Both the position numbers and the translations under genes were made by a program. Under the pieces are notes generated by a model, which made no database searches, was not told the origin of the DNA, and saw only the letters and a list, made by a program, of their open reading frames with translations. From Eutypa lata (lineage: Eukaryota > Ascomycota > Sordariomycetes > Xylariales > Diatrypaceae): 64,000 bases of DNA. Position 1 is the stretch's first letter; every line of letters starts with the position of its first letter. Location: positions 2,666,001 through 2,730,000 of the forward strand of contig JAKULF010000003.1 of assembly GCA_022661535.1 (NCBI GenBank), given 5' to 3'. Shown here in pieces: positions 34,274-46,060 of the stretch.

Positions 34274-34759
34274 ACCGCCATTCTGTCCTTGATAGCTCGG
34301 TACAGCCGTGTCTGGGTGACATAGGCTCAAGTACCGGTCTTTTGCTCCAAGTGTTGAGGGCAGTTTCCGCATCATCGAGCTGGTATTACACAGCGTTTTG
34401 GACAGGTTATCAAGCTTCTAGAGAAGGTGCGTAATGGCAACCAATTGGTGCAGAGTTGTACTGGCGCCCAGGATAGAGGGTTCAGTGGATGAATGACTAG
34501 AAGGTAAGGCTGGAAAGTCATATTTACTGATGGGCTCTGCAACCTTTTCGGCGCCATTATCAGGCTCGATACCCTCTCTTCATCTTTTCAACCATATACT
34601 AACAGTCTTAGCCATAGACTTATAGTAAGAACTATGGTATTCAATTACGCAAGAGCCTGTATTATTTGGTGATCCGGGATATAGAGTTCAAAGTAGGGAC
34701 ACTGGGGGGGAGTTAATAGAAGGGGGAGAAGGAAGGGAAGGGTGCAAAAAAAGAAGACT
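34274..34759. other. Spacer downstream of the QutR-like gene
   Basis: No gene seen. It includes a G-rich purine stretch near 34705-34745 immediately next to the tRNA-like sequence. Confidence 0.5.
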
Positions 34760-34866
34760 GGCCGCGGCAGGAATCGAACTCTGCCCCTCTCTCAGCAGGT
34801 GAAAGAAGTAGTAAAGATATAACGAGAAGTGTTTGTGAGAGTGTGCAGCCATTACACCACGCAGCC
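34760..34866 (-). tRNA. tRNA-like sequence, probable tRNA pseudogene
   Basis: Read on the minus strand it starts GGCTGCG and ends CGCGGCC, a full 7-bp acceptor stem with one wobble. It has a good D arm and A box (TGGTGTAATGG), a B-box-like AGTTCGATTCC, and a T run just downstream (TTTTTTT at about 34745-34752) suitable for RNA polymerase III termination. The anticodon stem CTCTC/GAGAG can pair around an intron-sized insertion, but no loop with U33 can be built, and the T stem appears broken by an extra A. I therefore read it as degenerate and assign no anticodon. Confidence 0.45.
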
Positions 34867-35848
34867 TTAGGGGTTTACCATTCGATTTAGATATATAAAG
34901 CAGCCGCTTAGTGTTCTAGCGGTCGTTACGAGTATAAGGTTTAACGTCGGAACACCTAAGGTATAAAGATAACTCAATCCGTGCACGATGCTATGCAGAA
35001 CGAGAGAAATTCTACTCAAACAGACCTTACCAAGAGCGACCTTACTAATGCTTGTTTGACCAATAAGGTGAAGTCACACTTAGTTAGACAAGCCTGTATA
35101 TGACAAACTCACCAGAGCAGCCGGGCGATAGGACACGACGCGAAAGATACATCGTAGGAGGCTGCTAAATAATCCAAGGTGTAATAAGACCCCATAAGAG
35201 TACTCGAACATACATGACGGAGAGGTTTGGAGGGTCTTGATTGACGGCTCGACCGAAAGTATCTATCTAATTACTGAATGAGGCTGCCCCTATTCCCGGC
35301 GAAAAAGGATCTCCTTTTAGTATCCTATCTCCATACAATCGCTTCTCTACGATACCTATTCCTCAGTTCAACTTGACAGAGTTGATCTCTCAGTACGCTA
35401 GTGATCGCGAAGTTCGATAGGCTGCCAGTCCTCAAGAGCTTCCGCTTAGTTAAATATGACGATCACGTTGTCGCACATAAACTACAGTTCTTTTAATTCT
35501 CGTTGACCATGGATCTGTTATCTAGTAGATGAGACTCTGGCACATACATTCTATTGAATCCCCCAAGCTTGATTGGATGGATTGGATTATGTTTCACTGC
35601 ACTTTTAGGCCACGCGAGCTGCGTCCCTCCAGCTTACTTTCATAGCAACCAATCGTCGCACAAGCCGGTTTTAGAGAAGCTACACTTCGACTTCGGTGTC
35701 GCCATACTCGCCGGAGAAAAAAAGTCCAGCGCTTCCGACCCACGCCCCCCGGAGTTCGGTTAGGGAACCCCGGGATGAAAAGAAGAAAACAAAGCAAAAT
35801 GAATGCGCAAATGTTGCACGTCAACGGGAAAAAGAAAAAAGAAAACTT
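34867..35848. other. Spacer between the tRNA-like sequence and tRNA-Tyr
   Basis: No gene seen. Frames near 35554-35824 are short and overlap on both strands. Transfer-RNA neighbourhoods often attract retroelements, but no terminal repeat is visible. Confidence 0.5.
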
Positions 35849-35940
35849 CCCTCGGGCCGGAATCGAACCGGCGACATTTCGATTACAAGATTTTTACAAC
35901 AATTACAGTCGAACGCGATAACCATCTACACCACCAAGGG
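35849..35940 (-). tRNA. tRNA-Tyr (GTA anticodon) with 19-nt intron
   Basis: On the minus strand the 92-nt sequence folds as a canonical cloverleaf. The acceptor stem is CCCTTGG/CCGAGGG with the C1-G72 pair expected of eukaryotic tRNA-Tyr. The D arm starts GTGTAGATGG. The anticodon stem TTCGA/TCGAA encloses loop CTGTAA+A (anticodon GTA), with a 19-nt intron after position 37. The T stem is GCCGG/CCGGC around loop TTCGATT. A and B boxes match consensus, and a T-rich terminator (TTTTCTTTTTT) follows the 3' end. Removing the intron leaves 73 nt. Tyr tRNA genes in fungi normally carry such an intron. Confidence 0.85.
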
Positions 35941-37598
35941 AGGTTGTGGTCCATCTTCGGATAGAAGTGGATATCTTCATCTTCGCACTAGAAAGGGTTT
36001 TCAAGTACGGCTAGCACTAGAATGTAACTAGGTGCCGTGAATAATAGGTACTGAAATAGGTAGGTAGGTAAGCTAGACCTAATTGTTGATTACAAACAAG
36101 TCCCGACTCTTCGACGGAAAGGACAAGAGAAAGAGTACTACCTACTAAGGGGCAAAACTCACGATAGCTAGAGATACTGATCAGAAAACAATAGTTACTT
36201 GATGTTCCACTCCTTGGCCAGTTAATCAACTCCTCACTCCACTCCACTTTCCATCGACGGATTTTGTAGCTTCATCATTCCGGCGCCTAGCCACTCTAAT
36301 CCAGGTACTTGACGCTCCGGAGCATAAAGTAGCTGTGGAGGCTATCGCCGTGCCGTCGCTACGATGGAGCCGGAGGAACAACGCCCAAGAAGCAGGAAGC
36401 GGGCGAGAGTGGGAATGACGCTGCGGCCGACCGCAACGAAATGCTGTGTCTAGTCCGTTCCATCCCTAATAAGACATCTTGCACATAGGTACTGGCTCCA
36501 GAGCAACGACCTCCAATCGTTCACACACCAGATAACAATATTCTACACGTTCATAGCCTTCGGTGGACTTAACGCAGGATCGGCTTTATAATCTCACTGA
36601 AATGTATAACTAGTCAGATTCATTGCAACTAATCACTTCGGTTCTGATCGCTAACTATTTGTTTGATGCGAAGTGTATGCGTCCTGACATAACTTAGGTC
36701 AGTATCAAGAATAGAAAGGTTGATATATACCTATGTACCTACCTATGTAGGTATATGTCAGCCAGTTGTTGAATTCAGTGGATACCTCCCCCAACGGGAT
36801 GAGGAGATACGGTGATTTCATGCTTACATAATCCACGCACGAACCGTAGAAATCCACACATAATTGATATGCCACTCAAAAAGCCAGTCTCCTCAATGCA
36901 AAAGCACACCCTTTTTCTGCACACCCTCCATGAGGACTACACATTGGAATTCTAAGTGCATATTTGTTTTATGACGCAATTATATCACATACGGAAAACA
37001 GTAGTCAAGTGCATCAAAAAAATTCATTCGCTCTTATATTAAACTAAGCACCAAGGCTATTATTTATCTATGCAACTCCCATCAAGAGGCCATGCCCGAC
37101 CCATTCTACTCTCTGACCGCCATTACCTAAATTTAAAGGATTGCGCAGAGCACATATTATGTCAAAACCGAGTATGTATGCCAATGTCATGGCTAGCTAG
37201 CTAATGTATAAAATAAGTCTACCCATGTATAATGAATGCAATGAATGAGAAGAAGTCTATTACAAACATCCCTCTGCCGGTACTGTCGCTCTCCCGAACG
37301 CTCAGGAGGAAAGAAGAAAAGCCAAATTCATGCCAGTCGTGTCCGATTGCGAATCAGAGAAGAAGAAGTCAAAACAAACTCTAAACCCTTTGTCGTCGCC
37401 GAAATCCTCGACCCGAAACTTCACACCCACCGCTCCGAACTCCGAAGATATGAGCGAATGCTCTGTATGTAGAAGTGTACATGAGGAAATCACAAGAGCT
37501 AGGGAACAGTACAGCCAAGAAGAAAAGACATAGTGAACTCAAGTGAGTCGTGCCCGGTGCAGAAGCCCGGTAGGGTAGGCTCGATTTGGTCCTTGGTT
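35941..37598. other. Spacer with TAGGTA palindromes
   Basis: No supported gene. A palindromic cluster TATACCTATGTACC...TGTAGGTATA lies at about 36725-36758, and GTAGGTAGGTA at about 36058-36070. AT-rich sequence occurs around 36990-37080. Frames at 37245-37533 are Lys/Ser/Thr-rich and lack any family signature. Confidence 0.5.
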
Positions 37599-38280
37599 TT
37601 AGACCAGCTCAAAGCCCTCGTCCTCGATGAGCCCCGGCTCCTCTGCGATGGCGTGGGGACTCTGCCGCCGAAGGTCGCGCCGAGCCTTCCGGCCCTTGAG
37701 AGCTTCCCCGTTCGCATCCAAGATCTCATACTCTTTCTCGACGAACTTCTCCGTCTCCCTCGGGTTCGTCTTGAAGAATACGTCGAGCGATAGTGGCTTG
37801 CCGGGTGTCTCGGCCCTATCGAAACTGTATAGGACGTTATCCGAACCGTTCATTCGCCGCTCCTCGAGGGAAGGCAGCATGTCATGGATGGATCGCGAGG
37901 TGTTGGAGGGGTCGCTCAATTCCGTCAAAGCGTCACATTTGGCACGTGAATGGCTCTGTGGAATGTCGTGCGCGATGCGCGCATTCCTCGGCTTGACTAT
38001 GTTGTGTGACTGGAACCGACCGCTATAAGGTTGAGTCAATGCCCATGCTTAACAAAATCGAGGTTTTCCTGTCTAGGTCAACTTACTGCGAGAGTCTCTT
38101 GTCGGGTCGGATCTTTTCCCGTTGACTTTCACTACCGGTTAGGAATACGTCAGGGTTCCAAATGCTGTATTGCACTCCCGGGGAGGGCCGCGATCCCAAA
38201 GACCACTTCGCCTTGTGCTCCTTGAATCGCTTCGAGGATTGGGTGGCACTTCGGAAATCCTTGGTCTGCTCAAAAGCCAT
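37599..38280 (-). CDS. Uncharacterised small conserved-looking protein
   Basis: Two exons, 38280-38087 and 38022-37599, join in frame across a 64-bp intron (GTAAGT donor, TATAG acceptor) to give 205 residues. I do not recognise a named family. The N-terminus (MAFEQTKDFRSATQSSKRF) is basic and polar. The C-terminal part has a striking charged segment (FFKTNPRETEKFVEKEYE, then GEALKGRKARRDLRR) and ends acidic (IEDEGFELV). There is no signal peptide or membrane segment, so it is probably cytosolic or nuclear. The start at 38280 is the first ATG from which the sequence looks coding; an upstream in-frame ATG at 38364 exists. Confidence 0.65.
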
Positions 38281-41200
38281 GTTGTTACACGGTGGAAGAA
38301 ACGTTTGGGGATTATCTAAAGATATGGTGGATATAAACGATGACGTCTGCTCAGAATACACCAATTTCCGTTGCAGGTGGTCTTATACCGTTGAGACCCT
38401 CTTTGTTCTTGGTCGGAGCCTTAGGATGATGCGGTTGACAAGACTAACTCGACAGAATAACTTAGAAGTGTATGGGAGATGAAAGAGGCTAAACTCTTTA
38501 CAATGGCGATGCACAGTTAGAGGAAGATACTACGAGGTAGGGTTGATGGTGAATTAAGCAACTCGAAGAAATGGTTGAGAATAGATGGTCTATAGGTTGG
38601 TAAGGAAGAGGAATGACGGCAAAGGGGGATCACTGGGGTGTTCTGGAAAGGAGGATATCGGGTCACACGGCGGCTATGTCGATGAGGTAATGACGGTCTT
38701 GTGCTGGTTGCTCAACTGGCTGCTTGCAAGGGGCTGAAGGGGGAAAGCGCCTTTGTCTTGTAAGTGAATGAAGTGTTTGAGTAAGCAGCAGGTGCAGCGC
38801 AAAGTCAGGTGCAAGAGGCTTTGTTTCTTAGTTGAGCAACAAAGAGTCTTCGGCTTCAGGTATTGCTCATTGGCCGATGACTCAGACGATGATGACCCGG
38901 TCGTTAATTAGATCTAGGTTGTCGATTGCAATGCAGCCAACCGTTCGGCAACCTTATCGATAACGGCAATGCGATGCGATGGATGAGACCGATGACGTTG
39001 GAAGGTTTGGTGTGGAGGATCTGCAGGAATGCGGTTTTCCAAGCAAAAAGCACTGTTATAATATATACACACACAAAGACAACCTGAATAAAGCTACGGA
39101 GGATTTAATGTTTGACGTATGTAGTTATTTCCTGTTGTTTGTTGGGTCCTGATGAGAAAGGGGGAAGAGAAGACGAAGAGGACAAGGACGGACTGAAGCA
39201 CGTCTTCCGAGGTCGCGGGCCAGTCTCTTATCATCGCGTCAGGCTATACTCTAATTGCACACATACTTTACCACTGCACTATTCATAGACTAATAAGGAG
39301 ATGTGTATTACTAGCACCCGGTTATTAATCATAGGTAACGAAATAGGAACCCCGAGCCTACATACATGAGATGAGACCTTCTCTTCGTCCTTTTCTCCGG
39401 TGTCGTCGTTACTTCTACGTACTAGATAGTAGGTTATTGCCGGACAGTGGCAGTGATAACGTGCGCGGTTTGGTTGGCTATGCTATCTCTCATGACCTAC
39501 GATAGGACTTTGGGGGGGGTTACGTATTTGTCTACCCAGTGCTAATCATGGACGATAAGAACGCCGCCGCCTTCCATTTCGGCTTTTGATTGTGTGGGTA
39601 ACGGCGGGTGTTAAGTCGTTGGTAACAGACCTCTGGGCAATCAACTCTTATATTAGTTAGTTACAACGATCTGGTACCTATGTTGACTTGCTTGGTTTCC
39701 ATGTATAACTTCTGTTGGGGAATTTATGCTTTGCTTGTCCAGGTTAAGTACTTATCCAGCGCTAGCTACATAGCATAACCAAAATCACAGGGGCCCAGTT
39801 TCGAAGTTAACACCAAGTGGTGATGAAGACAGTCGCCTGACCAACCAACATGGAGCTATTGCTCTCTCCAGATCAACTTTCCACGTTCCAGGATCTCGGC
39901 CCTGCTTTGGATCACTGCCCGTGTCATCATCGGCGCAATGCCATTTGCTTCGAGCTTGTTTCGGCGAGTGCCCTCCCCAATCGTGTCCATACAGTGCATA
40001 AGAAACTTAAAGTTCCCTAAAAGAGATACCTATGTATGAACTGGATTGGATGTCTATCGGTTGGCGCGTCTAGTAATTACATACAGAATAATTACGAAGT
40101 ACTCGACGAAGTCCACTATCACCCTCCAAAGTTAAAATACTGGCTTGCCCCTCCTCCTCCTCCTCCTCCTCCTTTCGCAAAGTCGCGTCGAATGGGGTAT
40201 CCCGATGCCGTGCAATTGCGCATGGACGAATCAGAGTCCACATCCTATTCATGTGTGAGAAGGGAACAGTTGCAATCGCTAGGCACACCAAGACCATTTC
40301 TAGGCTGATTCATAGCAGATAGGCAAGTCTCCCTTCCCTACCGGGATATTTACATATGCATATGCAGGCACTTTAAGCATCAGAGAGCCTCGCAACCTAC
40401 CTCTAGGACTCTTGGGTTGAGAGCCTACATACCTAAGCGCTCGGGACTAGAGGTAGATGCCAGAATTAGGCCACGTGTAAAGACATAAATCACTAAAATA
40501 GCCGATATCATCAGATATCAATTTACAGCTACATTATCTACACTACTTACCTATAGCATATGCATACTTCATATGTACTTCAATGTTCGTATATGGCAAT
40601 GAATCGTCGAATAATGAAGACCCTCGGGTGATCGGGAAGGTGGGGCTAATCGTTCACATTACGTGCGTTTGAACCGTAGCATTGGACCCCTGAGTGGGCC
40701 ATCGATAACGCATGACGATAAGCCTAAAACATGGTGGCTTATCAGTAAGATAGGCAGATATTACAGCTGACTCCCTCCCCTCCGACTCCCTCCCTCACTT
40801 ATGATTCCCTGACGTAGGTGCTGTAGGAGAAAGTCAAGGGACTTATACGCGGGGTTCAAGACGTGTCCGTATAGTACAGCCCACCCTACCCTTCCTTATC
40901 TCTATCAAAAATGGGGTTGTAGCGTCAACTGGTCCCCTTCCTTCAGCTCCGTCTGTACGTAATTAGACGATGTCGTCCAAAGTAGCAGGTCAGCGCTTCC
41001 GCTTCCGCTAACTAATAGATGCACAACACTAAGAGCCTCTTGATAGTTCCTGCACCCCCATCCAAGCTAACATGGGACTACTTCTTGATTCAAGTTCTTG
41101 TCACTTTATTCCTGCTTACTATGCCCAGGCATCTGCGGTGGTCATAGATAGGCGGTGCAATACCAGTAGTAGATTTGGAGGAGCTAGCCTAGAGAACCAG

Positions 41201-42727
41201 CTAGACGTGTCACAGCTCCGAATAGACGACGTCGACAGCACGTGGCACAGTCAGTGGGTTCGGGACGACTCGGACATCAGCGAAACGTCTTTACTTAACC
41301 TGCCCCAGTGCCCCAGTACAGCAGAGGGCTACGAGGAGGGGCTGTGAAAGGCTTTGGTACACTATTTTAGGATCATACCTAACTAATGTACGTATTCATT
41401 AACTTGTAAGCGCTCACTTAGACCTGTTTCTTGGCGGCCTTGTTCACTCATGTGACACCCACCACCAATCACGAAGCTAGCCAACCTCTACTGCCTATAG
41501 CTTTAGATGTCGTCATCACCCTGACCAGTCAGACAATGGGGAATTTTAACTGTGTAACCTGACTTAGTATTATGTCATAGACTTGGCTCTTGGAAACGAT
41601 GCTAGAAGGTTCCGCTACAGACTACTGTTCCAGATTATCTTCCTAGAAGTCTCTATCAGGTTATATAGCTTTATTCAAATCCCAAATGTATAGTTCTCCA
41701 GGTTGATAGATACGGAGCAAATCCCTATAATTGATCTTTCTACTAGTGCCTAGAAACGATGAGTCTTCTAGTTAGGAGTGGTGTTAAAGGATAGTTGATA
41801 GATTTTTCAGACAAAGGACAAACAATATTGCAATACCATTCAATGTCTACTCAATACAAAAGAATATATACAGACACGCCATATCAACCAACGTTCTTAA
41901 GATATTGTGACTTCCATAATATTAGCGCAATATCACGCTGGTTACAGCTGGCTAACTTTACAACCTTTTGATGAATGAATGTTCCCTATGTCGTGTAAAT
42001 TGAATATAATGAATTGTAAGTCAACCTTACAACAGCAGTAAGAATAGATTGCTTCGTTCAGCACGAAAATTCATGGTGCCGAAAAAGGTGTATATGTTTT
42101 ACTTCCTAGCATATCTAGTAGGTCTTCCCAGACTTATAAGGAAAGAAGTATTAGACTTAATAACTCCTAGGATCTATCAAAATCTCTCTGGAATATCGAA
42201 AAGACCATATGGAAATACAGCAGGAGGTGTGCTGCATTAGCTACCTAGCTATGATTAGTAGTAAAATTGCAACTAGTCCATTTGTTAATTCTTGATATAT
42301 ACTGAAGGCAAGATAGGAGGATATTTATATCTCAGCTCATGCAACGAGATAATATCATTCAAGTTAATATTACACGTGGGCTTAAACCAGTCATCGATGG
42401 TATAGGCAGACATACTCCTGAACGCTTTAATAGTACCACGGTGGACTCCATAAAGGCGCATTAAGATACAGTCACGTTATGGTGTATCACAGAGTTATAG
42501 CTAGGAGATAGAGTGTAGGGAGGGTGGTATGGGGGGAATAGGTATGAATGACCATTGATGCTTGTCTCACTATACTTCATAGGGGGGACTTCGCCCCCTT
42601 TTTATAGGTTGCCGGGGCTCGCCGCTCAATTTCCGCTTTATACCCTGATCAATACACCAGACAAAAAATAACGAAGATGGTATTGCCAAACAATAGAACG
42701 TTGTTTGAGCTTACTGCGCTCTCCTCC
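38281..42727. other. Long gene-poor spacer, AT-rich on the right
   Basis: No supported gene over 4.4 kb. Frames at 40036-40308 and 41072-41347 (about 90 codons each) have no recognisable motif, and the first spans a TCC microsatellite. From roughly 41580 to 42500 the DNA becomes AT-rich; a 63-codon frame at 42049-42240 in it may be a relic. The 1 kb left of 39.3 kb is the upstream region of the small protein gene. Confidence 0.45.
40150..40173. repeat. TCC trinucleotide microsatellite
   Basis: Eight or so tandem TCC units in non-coding spacer. Confidence 0.8.
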
Positions 42728-43851
42728 TTACGCTGCTTCCAACTCCAGCTTTATATACTCATCCACCGTAGTGGGTTCTCTCCCTAGCAGCCACCGCAAC
42801 ACATTCGGGCTGCCCCTGAGCCCACGATGGTTATAGAACAGAATCAACCTCTCCATACCATCCCTGCAAATATCGGGCCGCGGGTCTCCCTCTGCGGCCC
42901 CCTTCCCATCATACAGGTACTGGATGCCGAGGCTGACGCCCTCCTCATAGCTCGGCTTCCTCACCTCGACGGTCCTCCCGATGGCGCGGCCGATGGCGCG
43001 CGCGATCTCCGCGTCGCTGACCGGCAGCGTCGAGCACAGCGGGTACTGGGCGAGGTAGTGGGCCTCGCGCCCGACGAGGACCGTGGCCGCGGCCTCGGCC
43101 AGGTCGCGGAGCGCGATGACGCTGTTGGGGGTCTCCGGGTCCCACATGCGCTCGAAGACGGGGCGGTCCTGCGCCGCCAGCGCGCGCACGGGGTACTCGA
43201 GGAAGTTGGTCGGCTGCAGCACCGTGTAGGGGAGCGGGCTCAGGAACAGCCGCTCCTCGACGTAGCTCTTCAGGTCGTGCTGCATCAGCATGCGGTGCTG
43301 CGTCGTGTGCACGCTGCTGAACACGAAGTGCGCGAAGGCGCTGCCCGGGCGCGCCGCCTCCGCCGCCGCCGCGTCCACCATGTTGAACCCGATCTCCTTC
43401 TCGCGCGAGCTGAGCGATGGGCCCTTCGCAATTCTCGGAGTTAGTTAGTCATATAAGAAATAATTATTCTTACCTACCTACCTATTCGGGAGGTTGCAGC
43501 AACTGTCTAGAGATTCTGGACGCACTTGAGATGGTATTTGCCAGAGACAAAGAATACTCGAGATAGGCTAAGAAAAAAAAGAAGAAAGAAAGAAAGAAAG
43601 AAAATAGGACTCCGAGAACTTACCACGTGGTACACGGAGGTGGCGCCGCGGAGGAGCCCCGCGCATGCCGCCGCCGACGCCAGGTCCACCTGCACCACCT
43701 CCGCGTCCGGGTACTTCTCCCGGAGCCGGGCGGCGGAGGACTCGGAGTGCGCGGCGAGGCGCAGCTGGAACTTCCCCTTGTTGTAAAGGAGGGGTAGCAG
43801 GTACGAGCACTGTTTGCCGCTTGGGCAGGTGACGACGAGGATCTCACTCAT
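42728..43851 (-). CDS. NmrA-like NAD(P)-binding family protein
   Basis: Atypical short-chain-dehydrogenase fold protein of the NmrA-like/NAD(P)-binding group, which includes redox-sensing regulators and reductases. Exons 43851-43624 and 43423-42728 join in frame across a 200-bp intron to give 307 residues, normal for the family. The N-terminal strand and dinucleotide region reads ILVVTCPSGKQCSYLLPLL, so the classical GxxGxxG is poorly kept (PSGKQCS). Then follow VVQVDLASAAACAGLLRGATSVYHV, VLQPTNFLEYPV and IALRDLAEAAATVLV, all typical positions. A tyrosine-lysine active-site pair is not obvious, which fits a sensor or divergent reductase. Exons are strikingly GC-rich, whereas the intron and 5' leader are GAAA/TTTC tracts. 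Substrate unknown. Confidence 0.82.
43571..43604. repeat. GAAA microsatellite in the NmrA-like intron
   Basis: A plus-strand purine tract (A-run then GAAA units) lies inside the single intron of the NmrA-like gene. In the transcript it is a U/C tract, complementary to the purine tract in the 5' leader. Confidence 0.8.
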
Positions 43852-44624
43852 TGTTTTTTTTTTCTTTCTTTCTTTCCGTTGTGTTGCTATATTTATGTAG
43901 GTAGGTACTGCTTGTTGATGGTTTGGTTTGGTTGCCTCCGTAAGAACTTTAAAAATGAATTGCAATGCCGATCATACTTGTGTTACCATAATCAACGGAT
44001 TATGGGCTTCCTTATTATAGGCAAATTGCTACTTTGCTCTAATGGTTCACGGACTTTAACCAGTCGGGAATAATAAACCCGTCTCTTCATGACGTGTGTT
44101 TGATGTCGTTGTCGTATGCCTGACGAATCGGATTTAACAATTAAAGCGAGAAGAGCGGCCGCCGGCGTATATCGTGTGGAGAGCTCCTATGGGTTCTCTC
44201 AATGGCAGGAAGAGCCAACATAACATTGGCTGACGTGAGGCATGAAATAGCTGTTAGCAACCAAGACCCCCTCACTTCTAGGCGACTTTTAATGGTAGGG
44301 GTAAATGTGGTATCACAAGGGAGACTGCGGCATTAGGACTGTTCTTGCGTCTCAAAATACACTGCAGCGACTCGCATAGGACTAGAACCTGAAGCAGCCT
44401 AGCTAGAGACGCGCGACGAGGGGCCAAGGGGATAAAAGCGAGTGAGTGTCTTCCGTGTTTCATCCTGCTTCATTTGATGGATGCTCATTTATAAACTCGA
44501 GAACTATATACATGCAACAATAACAGCAACAGCAGCAGCAGAGGTACGACTGCCATCCAAACCTCCCCCGGTCGGAATAAGTAAATAAGCAGCTTCGTCG
44601 CAGCTTGGCCGATCGACTAATCTA
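43852..44624. other. Spacer between the NmrA-like and AA9 genes
   Basis: The NmrA-like promoter side and the AA9 3' side. No gene is seen. Frames are below 65 codons. Confidence 0.5.
43854..43877. repeat. T/TTTC tract in the NmrA-like 5' leader
   Basis: A pyrimidine tract on the plus strand that begins two bases upstream of the start codon. In the transcript it reads as GAAA repeats followed by an A run immediately before AUG. Confidence 0.8.
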
Positions 44625-45824
44625 TTAACCGCTGTAGACGGGCGGGCCCGGAATGGTGTACGAGGTGAAGTCGTTGCCCCAGATGTCGACGAGGATGCCA
44701 GGGTCGCTGGCGCTGTAAGCACCCGGGAAGGAGACGCCCTCCGGGTTCGCGGAGCCGCCACCGGAGACGGTGATTTGCTGTGTTCGATTTGTCAGTCAAG
44801 AGCCCCAAGAGTAGGTGGTAAATGAACAAGAGTTGATCATAACAACAACGAAATGCATCTCACGTTCCTCCCTGCTTACGGGAGACGTCAAGGCGGGAGG
44901 AGGGGGAACAGGGGGTACTCACGTAGCAAGACATGTAGAACTGAGCGCCGCCGGCCTGGCCGGCAGTGTGAAGGGCGATAGTCTCCGCACGAAGGAGGTA
45001 GTCGCCGTCAGCAATATCGGACGGGATGGTGAGCTCCTGCTTTCCGCAGCCCTCGTTGATGACGTCGTTGCCCCAGGTGTCCGTAGCGGCGTCGTATCCG
45101 CTCTCGAAGATCTTGAACCAGGGCGTCGAGCCGTCCGCAGAGGTGGCGTCGTCTACCTTGGTCATGTAGACTCTGTAATGCCCAAGGGTTAGCTTGTAGG
45201 TTATCCCCTTTTAATGTAGATAGCCGAAGCGACTACATATATAGTCGAGAAGGGAGTTTCGAGGCCCATGTTTTAGGTACCTAGGAGCGAGAGAACTCCT
45301 CCCGTTTGACACAGAGAAATGACACTTACATGACGGGTCCGAAGTGGTTGCCGCCGATGCCCTCGTTCGAGCAGCTCCGGTCACCCGGCTGCTGGTGCAT
45401 CTCGACAGTGATGGTGGATCCGGCTTCGAGGCATGTTAGCCAACAAACACAACATCTTTCGTTGTTCACGGGAAGGGAAATGGTAGGCACGACTCCTACA
45501 TACCGGGAACGCTGCACACGCCCTCGGCCGGTGACGGGTTGGCATTGCAGACAATATCCTGGCCAGTCACAGAGGTGACTGGGTTGTTGTTACCCTGTGA
45601 CATGAGTTCATCATTAGTATAGAAGTTCCACCATGGTAAACACCAAGTTTCTTCCCCCTCCCCCTTTTTTGTTGTTGTTGCTGCATCGGTTGAAGACATA
45701 CCGGAGCCCTGACGCAGGTGCCTGCCTCATCCTCGCTACCAACCCAGAGTTCCTGGAACGTCGCGTGGCCGAGAGCGGTGGAGGCTAACGCCGATGCGGT
45801 GAGGGCGACAGAGAAGGTCTTCAT
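44625..45824 (-). CDS. Secreted AA9 lytic polysaccharide monooxygenase
   Basis: Copper enzyme that oxidatively cleaves cellulose or related beta-glucans outside the cell. Five exons join in frame: 45824-45702, 45594-45504, 45423-45330, 45172-44923 and 44777-44625, for 236 residues and no carbohydrate-binding module. Residues 1-19 (MKTFSVALTASALASTALG) are a signal peptide whose removal exposes His20 as the N-terminal histidine. With His98 in GGNHFGPV it forms the copper brace, and Tyr182 in AQFYMSCY is the axial tyrosine; the spacing is as expected for AA9. Conserved PGDRSC and GPP near the C-terminus also fit. Cellulose versus xyloglucan specificity and C1/C4 preference cannot be read. The upstream region has possible CreA sites, consistent with carbon repression. 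Confidence 0.92.
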
Positions 45825-46060
45825 TTTCTTTTCTTTTCCTCTCTCTTGGCTGGTAGTTTGTAGTAGCGTAGGTCGATTTTCTTCTTGGTGTCAGCTCAGG
45901 GGTGCAGATCAAAACGCTCACTCCTTGCTCTCGGGCTGGGGTCGAGGTTCATATATGAGTCTGTCTCCCTCTCTCTCTCTCTAAGAGAACCCAGTTGCCA
46001 CTTGGTAGGAGGGAGGAGCGCTCGACGAGGACCCCCCGGCGCCATCTCGGGCTGTATGTC
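45825..46060 (-). promoter_or_regulatory. Putative AA9 promoter region
   Basis: Upstream of the AA9 start lie a TATA-like ATATATG at about 45950-45957, a TC-rich stretch at 45963-45982, and two hexamers matching the CreA consensus SYGGRG: CTGGGG at 45936-45941 and CCGGGG on the minus strand at 46034-46039. These short matches occur often by chance; only the context makes them plausible. Confidence 0.35.
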
